Source: DASZTV01 sp035548055
GTDB taxonomy: Bacteria > Actinomycetota > Actinomycetes > JAFAQI01
DNA: 64,000 nucleotides
Reading direction: 5' to 3'
Assembly: GCA_035548055.1 (NCBI GenBank)
Contig: DASZTL010000061.1
Coordinates: 1 to 64,000 of the forward strand
Under the pieces are notes generated by a model, which saw only the letters and a list, made by a program, of their open reading frames with translations, ran no database searches and was not told the origin of the DNA. The position numbers and the translations under genes were made by a program. Position 1 is the stretch's first letter. Each line of letters opens with the position of its first letter. This document shows, one piece after another, positions 58,189-64,000 of this stretch.

Positions 58189-58905
58189 ATGCTCGACCAG
58201 GCCCTCAGGAACCCGATCCGGGAGCGGCCACCGGCACCGATCACGGCCGCTGCGCTAGGGGCTCGTTCCCCAGCACTACCAGTGCATCCGGCCCTCCACG
58301 ACCTGCTTCCGGACGGCTTGCGACGGGGGAGCACGGTCAGCGTCAGCGGCTCGCTGTCGCTGCTTCTGGCCCTGCTCGCCGACGCTTCGGCGGAGGGGGC
58401 CTGGTGCGTGCTGGTCGATCTGCCGGTCGGCTCCGCGACGCGGCTGGGCGCCGAGGCGGCGCGCGACTACGGGATCGACCTGGCCAGGCTGCCGGTAGTA
58501 CCGGCGGCGGGAGAGAGCTGGACCAACGTGGTCGGCGCGCTGCTCGATGCGTTCGACATCGTTGCGGCGCGGGCGCCGGCTCGGCTGGCCGACGGCGACC
58601 TGCGTCGACTCGCGGCCCGTGCCAGGTCGCGTGACTCGGTGTTGCTGCCGTTCCTCACCGGGCAGCGCTGGCCGATGGCAGACCTGCGGCTGACCGCGGA
58701 GCCGGGCGAGTGGTCGGGGATCGGCGACGGTCACGGCCGGCTGGCGCGGCGGCGGATGCGGGTCAGCGTCGAGGGTCGTGGTCAGGCGGGGCGATCCCGC
58801 CGGGTCGCGTTGTGGCTGCCGGGCGGGCAAGGGGGAGTGGAGCCTTACGGCGACGAGCTCGCCCCGGTGGTGGAGCTTTCCGGCGTACGGAGAAGCGCTA
58901 GTTGA
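58189..58905 (+). CDS. imuA': ImuA', mutasome accessory protein
   Basis: A 238-residue RecA-like-fold protein lacking a proper P-loop (GSLSLLLALLADASAEGAW near 53-71). It is the first gene of the three-gene mutasome cassette and works with ImuB and DnaE2 in translesion synthesis. Its TGA stop overlaps the ImuB TTG start. The family is very divergent, so identification relies mostly on the operon and the LexA box. Confidence 0.85.
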   Translation: MLDQALRNPIRERPPAPITAAALGARSPALPVHPALHDLLPDGLRRGSTVSVSGSLSLLLALLADASAEGAWCVLVDLPVGSATRLGAEAARDYGIDLARLPVVPAAGESWTNVVGALLDAFDIVAARAPARLADGDLRRLAARARSRDSVLLPFLTGQRWPMADLRLTAEPGEWSGIGDGHGRLARRRMRVSVEGRGQAGRSRRVALWLPGGQGGVEPYGDELAPVVELSGVRRSAS

Positions 58906-60476
58906 CGCTTCCTCGAATCGCCATGGTGTGGTGCCCGGACTGGCCGGTCGTCACGGCGCGGGACACCGCCGACGCCGCCTCCTCGCATGCCCCGGTGGCG
59001 GTGCTCGCCGGTGGCCGCATCGTCGCCTGCTCGCAGAGTGCGCGCGGCATCGGCGTACGTCGCGGAATGCGCAAGCGCGAAGCGCAGTCTCGTTGTCCCG
59101 ACCTCGTCGTGCTGCCGCGTGACGAGGCGGTCGAAGCCCGTCGTTTCGAGCCCGCTATCCGTGCCGTGGAGGCGATCGTGGCGGGCGTCGAGGTGATCCG
59201 GCCTGGGCTGCTCTGCCTGGCCGCCGGAGGGCCGGCACGCCATCTCGGCGGGGAACCGGCGCTGGCCACGCGGTTGCAGGAGGCGGTGAGCTGGACGGCT
59301 GAGGAGGTCGCGGTCGGAATCGCGGACGGCGCGTTCGCTGCCGAGCAGGCAGCCAGACGCGCGGTCGTGGTCCCGGCCGGAGGATCTGCGGCGTTCCTGG
59401 CCGATCTGCCGATCGGGACGCTCGATGCGTTCGGTGACTCCGCGCTGGTCGACGTCCTGCGCCGACTGGGAATCTGGACGCTCGGTGGTTTCGCGGCGTT
59501 GCCGGCACGTGATGTCGCGGCGCGGTTCGGACCAGGCGGAGCCTGGGCGCATCGGCAAGCTGGCGGCCGGGACGACCGGCCGGTGGTGGTACGCGAGCCG
59601 CCCGTCGACTGCTCGGTGACGGTGGAGCTCGAGCCGGCGGTCGACCGTGTCGACGTGGTGGCGTTCTCTGCCCGCAACGCCGTCGAGACCTTCGTCAACA
59701 ATCTTTCGGCGCGCGCCCTCGCATGCTCGTGCGTCGAGCTCGAAGTCATGTCGGAAGCCGGGGAGTGCGCGGCGAGGCGGTGGCGGGGGACCGGAGTCCT
59801 GTCGGCGAGCGATGTGATCGATCGGATCCGCTGGCAGATCGAAGGCTGGCTGCACGCCGCAGACGGCACCGCGCGGCTGACCGCCGGGATCGCTCGGCTG
59901 CGAATCATCCCCATCGAGACGGTGCCGACCGGCACTCATCAGCAGGCGTTGTGGGGCGGCGACGGCGAGGCCGGCGAGCGGGCGCGCCGGGCGATCGCGC
60001 GGGTGCAGACGATGCTCGGCTTCGACGGCGTCGTAGCCCCGGCGGTAGTGGGCGGGCGCGGCCCGGCGCAGCGGACCCAGCTGCTGCCCTGGGGAGAGGA
60101 ACGTGAACCGGCTCGCCGTGTCGCCGAGCCGTGGCCGGGTCATCTGCCGTCGCCGGCACCGAGCGTGCTGGTCGACCCACCCGCACCGATCGAGCTGCTC
60201 GATGCCGGGGGGCGGGTGGTGGTGGTCGGTGACCGAGGCGCCCTGCTTCGCCCGCCCACTCGGCTCGGGCTGCGGCGCGAGTCGGCGGTGGAGGTGACGT
60301 CGTGGGCCGGACCGTGGCCGGCCGACGAGCGGTGGTGGGACCCGGGCAGCGCGACCCGGGTGGCGCGGATGCAGGTGGTCGATGTAAGAGGGCGCGCATA
60401 TCTCGTAGCGGGCGAGATGACGACAGGAGCCGGTACTGCGGAGCCGCGCTGGGTCCTGGAAGGCATCTATGACTGA
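58902..60476 (+). CDS. imuB: ImuB, inactive Y-family polymerase of the SOS mutasome
   Basis: A 524-residue Y-family-like protein. The N-terminus LPRIAMVWCPDWPVV lacks the first catalytic carboxylate of active Y-polymerases, as in known ImuB, which serves as a hub tying DnaE2 to the sliding clamp. RGIGVRRGMRKREAQSRCPDL near 49-69 is characteristic. The TTG start at 58902 overlaps the ImuA' stop (TTGA). A beta-clamp motif could not be pinned down by eye. Confidence 0.92.
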   Translation: MTLPRIAMVWCPDWPVVTARDTADAASSHAPVAVLAGGRIVACSQSARGIGVRRGMRKREAQSRCPDLVVLPRDEAVEARRFEPAIRAVEAIVAGVEVIRPGLLCLAAGGPARHLGGEPALATRLQEAVSWTAEEVAVGIADGAFAAEQAARRAVVVPAGGSAAFLADLPIGTLDAFGDSALVDVLRRLGIWTLGGFAALPARDVAARFGPGGAWAHRQAGGRDDRPVVVREPPVDCSVTVELEPAVDRVDVVAFSARNAVETFVNNLSARALACSCVELEVMSEAGECAARRWRGTGVLSASDVIDRIRWQIEGWLHAADGTARLTAGIARLRIIPIETVPTGTHQQALWGGDGEAGERARRAIARVQTMLGFDGVVAPAVVGGRGPAQRTQLLPWGEEREPARRVAEPWPGHLPSPAPSVLVDPPAPIELLDAGGRVVVVGDRGALLRPPTRLGLRRESAVEVTSWAGPWPADERWWDPGSATRVARMQVVDVRGRAYLVAGEMTTGAGTAEPRWVLEGIYD

Positions 60477-60488
60477 GCGGCGTCGCTG

Positions 60489-63400
60489 ATGGGCTGGGAG
60501 AACCCGCCGGTTCCGTGGCGGGAGCTGGAGCGGCGGTTGTCGGGCCGTAGGCCCGACCCGCCGCTACGAGGAGACGGCGGCGATGCCGCCGGCTGGTCGC
60601 GGCACCGCCCGGCGTACGAGCCGAAGCTGCTGTCGCGCCCCGCCGATCCGGTGCCCTACGTCGAGCTGCACGCGCATTCCTCCTTCAGTCACCTCGACGG
60701 CGCGAGCCTGCCGGAGGAGCTGGTCGAGGAAGCGGTTCGGCTCGGCCTGTCCGGGCTTGCCCTCACCGACCACAACGGGATGTACGGCGTGCCTCGCTTC
60801 GCCGAGGCAGCGGAGGCGGTCGGCCTCGCGACCATCTTCGGCGCCGAGCTCTCCCTTGACCTACCCGTCCCGCGGACGACGTCGCAACGCGCCACCGGAG
60901 CGCGCTCCGGGATGCCGGATCCGGCCGGGCGGCATCTGCTGGTGCTGGCGCGCGATCCCGAGGGGTACTCCCGGCTGTGCCGAGCGATGAGCACGGCGCA
61001 GCTTCGGGGCGGCGCCAAGGGCCATCCGGTCTACGACCTCGACGAGCTGACCGGGCTGGGCGGTGGGCACTGGCTGGTGTTGACCGGATGCCGCAAGGGG
61101 TCGGTCCGCGCAGCACTCGAATCGGGGCAGTACGGCACCTTCGGTGTCGACGCCGCGCGCAGTGCGCTGGATGAGCTCGTCGCGCGGTTCGGCCATGACA
61201 ACGTCGCGGTCGAGCTCTCCTTCGCCCGCGATCCGCTCGCCGACGAGCGGTACGACGTACTGACGATGCTCGCCGACGAGGCGGACCTGCCTGTGGTCGC
61301 CACTACCGCGGCGCACTACCACGGTTCGGTGCGCCGGCCACTCGCTACCGCCATGGCGGCGGTGCGGGCCCGGCGCAGCCTTGACGAGATCGACGGCTGG
61401 CTGCCGGCGTGGGCAGATGCGCACCTTCGCAGTGGTGCGGAGCTGGTCACCCGGTTCGCGCGATGGCCGGGGGTCGTCGAGACCGCGGCCCGGATCGGCG
61501 CCGAGCTGGCCTTTCCGATTCGCCTGATCGCACCGCGGCTGCCGCCCTTTCCGGCGCCCGACGGCCAGGACGAGATGACCTATCTGCGCCGGCTCACGAT
61601 GCGGGGTGCGGAGAAGCGCTACGGGCCGCGCGGCAAGCAGACGGAGCGGGCCTACGCCCGGATCGAGCACGAGCTCGCGGTGATCGAGGAGCTGAGCTTT
61701 CCCGGCTACTTCCTCGTCGTCTGGGAGATCGTCAGCTTCGCGCGCTCGCAAGGGATCCTCTGTCAGGGACGAGGGTCGGCGGCGTCATCCGCGGTCTGTT
61801 ACGCGCTGGAGATCACCGCGATCGACCCGGTCTTCTACAACCTCGTGTTCGAGCGGTTCCTGTCCGCCGAGCGCAACGAGCCGCCCGACATCGACGTCGA
61901 CTTCGAGTCGGGGCGCCGCGAGGAGGTCATCCAGCACGTCTACGAGACCTACGGCCGTGAGCACACCGCCCAGGTCGCCAACGTCATCACCTACCGGCCG
62001 CGGTCGGCGATCCGCGACGTCGCCAAGGCGCTCGGCTATCCCACCGGCACGCAGGACGCGTGGAGCAAGCAGATCGAACACGGTTACAAGATGGATCTCG
62101 AAGCGGTGACCGGCGTACCGCAGGAAGTCCTGGATCTCGCTGACGAGCTGCGTGACGCACCGCGTCATCTCGGCATCCACTCCGGCGGAATGGTGATCTG
62201 CGACCGTCCGATCGTCGAGGTCTGCCCGGTCGAGTGGGGCCGGATGCCGGGCCGCACCGTCTTGCAGTGGGACAAGGACGACTGCGCGGCGATCGACCTC
62301 GTGAAGTTCGACCTGCTGGGCTTGGGGATGCTCTCCGCGATCCGTTACAGCTTCGAGCTGATCGAGGACTGGCATGGCGTCCGCTACGAGCTGGCGACGG
62401 TCCCGCGCGAGATGCCGTGTGTGTACGACATGGTCTGCAAAGCGGACACGGTCGGGGTGTTCCAGATCGAGTCGCGGGCGCAGATGGCCACCTTGCCGCG
62501 GCTGCGGCCTCGCAGCTTCTACGACCTGGTGATCGAGGTCGCGTTGATCCGGCCGGGGCCGATCCAAGGCGACTCGGTGCATCCCTACATTCGCCGACGC
62601 CATGGACTGGAGGAGGTCACCTACATCCACGACAAGGTGAAGCCGGCACTGGAGCGCACCCTCGGCGTACCGCTCTTTCAGGAGCAGATGATGCAGCTCG
62701 CGGTCGCGGTCGCGGACTTCACGCCGACCGAAGCCGACCAGCTGCGTCGCGCCATGGGGTCGAAGCGGTCGGAGGCGCGGATCGCCGCACTGCAGCAGCG
62801 GCTGTACGACGGGATGGCCGCCAACGGCATCACCGGTGCGGACGCCGACCAGATCTTCGACAAGATCCACGCATTCGCGTCGTTCGGCTTCGCGGAGAGC
62901 CACGCGATCTCGTTCGCCCTGCTCGTCTACGCCTCGTCTTGGTTGAAGCTGCACTACCCGGCTGCGTTCTGCGCTGCGCTGATCAATGCGCAGCCGATGG
63001 GCTTCTACTCACCGCAGTCCCTGGTGGCGGATGCGAGACGGCATGGGATCGAGACGCGCGGGCCCGACATCAACCGCTCGGGTGTGGGCGCGAGCCTCGA
63101 GCCGGCGGACGGCCCGTCGCAATGTCCCTGTCTCCACGCACCGCAGCCGGCGGTGCGACTCGGTTTGAGCGAGGTGCGGACGATTGGCGAGGAGCTGGCC
63201 GAGCAGATCGTCCGGCTCCGCGACCAGGAAAGGCCCTACTCCTCGCTGACCGATCTCGCCCATCGGGTCGGCCTGTCCACCGACCAGATGGAGGCGCTGG
63301 CGACGTCGGGCGCCTTCGACTGCTTCGGAGTGAGCCGGCGGGATGCGTTGTGGGTTGCCGGTGCTGCGGCGGCAGTCAAGCCCGGACAGCTCGAGCTGGC

Positions 63401-63851
63401 GCTCGTCGACGAGCAGGAGGCGCCGGAGCTGCCGACCATGACGGTGCCGGAGGAGCTGTACGCCGACCTGTGGGCGACCGGCGTCACCCCGGACCGGTAT
63501 CCCACCGCCCTGGTCCGGGAGCGGCTGGCCACGATGGGGGTGGTGTCTGCGGCAGGCTTGCACCAGGTCGCGGATCGCACCCGCGTGCTGGTGGGAGGGG
63601 TCGTGACTCATCGGCAACGACCGGCGACAGCCCGCGGGGTGACGTTCGTCAATCTCGAGGACGAGACCGGGATGATCAACGTGATCTGCTCGAAGGAGAT
63701 CTGGGGCCGCTACCGGAAGGTGGCGCAGAGCTCAGCGGCGCTGCTGATCCGGGGAATGCTGCAGCACACCGACAACGTCGTGAACGTCATGGCGGAGCGC
63801 ATCGACCCGCTCCCTCTCGGCGTACGGCCGTCGGCCCGCAACTTCCGCTGA
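60489..63851 (+). CDS. dnaE2: DnaE2 error-prone DNA polymerase III alpha subunit
   Basis: A 1120-residue C-family polymerase. The PHP domain begins VELHAHSSFSHLDGAS near 58-73; the catalytic palm aspartates are in PPDIDVDFESG near 466; the C-terminal OB-fold region begins RVLVGGVVTHRQRPATARG near 1035. It carries out damage-induced mutagenic synthesis with ImuA' and ImuB; 1120 residues is the usual length for DnaE2, shorter than replicative DnaE1. It starts 12 bp after imuB. Confidence 0.96.
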   Translation: MGWENPPVPWRELERRLSGRRPDPPLRGDGGDAAGWSRHRPAYEPKLLSRPADPVPYVELHAHSSFSHLDGASLPEELVEEAVRLGLSGLALTDHNGMYGVPRFAEAAEAVGLATIFGAELSLDLPVPRTTSQRATGARSGMPDPAGRHLLVLARDPEGYSRLCRAMSTAQLRGGAKGHPVYDLDELTGLGGGHWLVLTGCRKGSVRAALESGQYGTFGVDAARSALDELVARFGHDNVAVELSFARDPLADERYDVLTMLADEADLPVVATTAAHYHGSVRRPLATAMAAVRARRSLDEIDGWLPAWADAHLRSGAELVTRFARWPGVVETAARIGAELAFPIRLIAPRLPPFPAPDGQDEMTYLRRLTMRGAEKRYGPRGKQTERAYARIEHELAVIEELSFPGYFLVVWEIVSFARSQGILCQGRGSAASSAVCYALEITAIDPVFYNLVFERFLSAERNEPPDIDVDFESGRREEVIQHVYETYGREHTAQVANVITYRPRSAIRDVAKALGYPTGTQDAWSKQIEHGYKMDLEAVTGVPQEVLDLADELRDAPRHLGIHSGGMVICDRPIVEVCPVEWGRMPGRTVLQWDKDDCAAIDLVKFDLLGLGMLSAIRYSFELIEDWHGVRYELATVPREMPCVYDMVCKADTVGVFQIESRAQMATLPRLRPRSFYDLVIEVALIRPGPIQGDSVHPYIRRRHGLEEVTYIHDKVKPALERTLGVPLFQEQMMQLAVAVADFTPTEADQLRRAMGSKRSEARIAALQQRLYDGMAANGITGADADQIFDKIHAFASFGFAESHAISFALLVYASSWLKLHYPAAFCAALINAQPMGFYSPQSLVADARRHGIETRGPDINRSGVGASLEPADGPSQCPCLHAPQPAVRLGLSEVRTIGEELAEQIVRLRDQERPYSSLTDLAHRVGLSTDQMEALATSGAFDCFGVSRRDALWVAGAAAAVKPGQLELALVDEQEAPELPTMTVPEELYADLWATGVTPDRYPTALVRERLATMGVVSAAGLHQVADRTRVLVGGVVTHRQRPATARGVTFVNLEDETGMINVICSKEIWGRYRKVAQSSAALLIRGMLQHTDNVVNVMAERIDPLPLGVRPSARNFR

Positions 63852-63901
63852 CGTCGCCAGGTCCGCGCCTATCCGGCGAAACTCGACGGTCGCACTTTCC
63901 C

Positions 63902-63982
63902 CGAAGTAGCACATGTTGTCCGCCTCGAATCGGACAACGAGCCCAGAAGTGGCTCGCACGACGTACTTCATGTGCTATTTCG
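63902..63982. repeat. Three-stem palindromic element
   Basis: Outer arms 63902-63915 and 63969-63982 (CGAAGTAGCACATG against CATGTGCTATTTCG) pair over 14 bp with one G-T. Inside, TTGTCCG (63916-63922) pairs with CGGACAA (63931-63937) and, directly abutting, CGAGCC (63938-63943) pairs with GGCTCG (63951-63956). The result is a compact three-way junction with a 12-nt single-stranded arm (63957-63968). It lies 50 bp after dnaE2 and could be a mobile repeat, a structured RNA or a terminator. Confidence 0.75.
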
Positions 63983-64000
63983 TGCAGTTCGGGATGGTTG

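Noticed and set aside
63732..63971. Minus-strand frame that starts inside the three-stem palindrome
   Set aside because: It runs antisense into dnaE2 and its start is part of the repeat; nothing supports translation.
63902..63982. Integron attC site
   Set aside because: The outer and inner stems are palindromic but no GTTRRRY/RYYYAAC core pair is present and no integrase is nearby.

Overview
The window is chromosomal DNA from a high-GC actinobacterium. The signs are near-uniform high GC, frequent GTG and TTG starts, ATGA/GTGA stop-start overlaps, a cheABA-type SOS box (TCGAAC-N4-GTTCGA) before imuA'-imuB-dnaE2, DtxR/IdeR boxes before an efeUOB iron operon, a murT-gatD pair, an F420-type LLM oxidoreductase, a WS/DGAT acyltransferase and a ZAS anti-sigma factor. 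The left end follows the Mycobacterium tuberculosis block Rv1464-Rv1475c (sufS, sufU, sufT, ABC-F, small HTH protein, TetR, aconitase) with other genes inserted. I cannot place it below class level from sequence alone. No rRNA, tRNA, CRISPR array, prophage or transposase gene was seen, and no gap without a gene exceeds 300 bases.

Layout. 1-813: end of the SUF Fe-S assembly operon. 803-8712: MFS transporter, ABC-F ATPase with small HTH protein, acyl-CoA dehydrogenase, ABC exporter, membrane protein, SDR enzyme. 8789-12132: aconitase and its TetR partner. 12257-15794: zinc alcohol dehydrogenase, sirtuin, acyl-CoA synthetase. 15866-20525: a coupled pair of M16 peptidase-like proteins followed by a large secreted-domain/polytopic membrane protein. 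20469-24508 (minus): a tightly coupled set GH15 glycosidase, small membrane protein, MurT, GatD; the last two amidate lipid II in peptidoglycan. 24559-29039: lipoprotein, small protein, then a cytosine salvage operon (permease, yeast-type cytosine deaminase, uracil phosphoribosyltransferase) running into a CysG-like sirohaem synthase. 29261-33909: dodecin, TldE/TldD, quinone reductase, a hypothetical protein.

34075-46106 is mostly plus strand: DUF3039 protein, class II aldolase, SpoU methyltransferase, aldo/keto reductase, a biotin-dependent acyl-CoA carboxylase (beta then alpha subunit), DUF4349 protein, acyl-CoA dehydrogenase, a secreted PLC-like protein, LLM oxidoreductase and enoyl-CoA hydratase. 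Much of this points to branched-chain or fatty acyl-CoA breakdown. 46116-47300 is a small accessory island: an AbiEi/DUF559-like gene bracketed by two copies of a 61-bp palindromic repeat; a third copy lies at 8724. 47296-50255 (minus): acetyl-CoA synthetase and a phosphotriesterase-like hydrolase. 50298-53914: WS/DGAT acyltransferase, membrane protein, ECF sigma with anti-sigma, and an RsbW-like ATPase. 53929-57976: efeUOB under two iron boxes. 58163-63851: the SOS mutasome. The right edge (63902-63982) holds a striking three-stem palindromic element.

The most interesting features are the two families of palindromic DNA (the 61-bp repeat and the three-stem element), the repeat-bracketed gene, the fungal-type cytosine deaminase in a bacterial salvage operon, and the coupling of a GH15 enzyme to murT-gatD. 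I did not find evidence strong enough to claim a wholly new biological system; the palindromes and the small coupled operons are the best leads.
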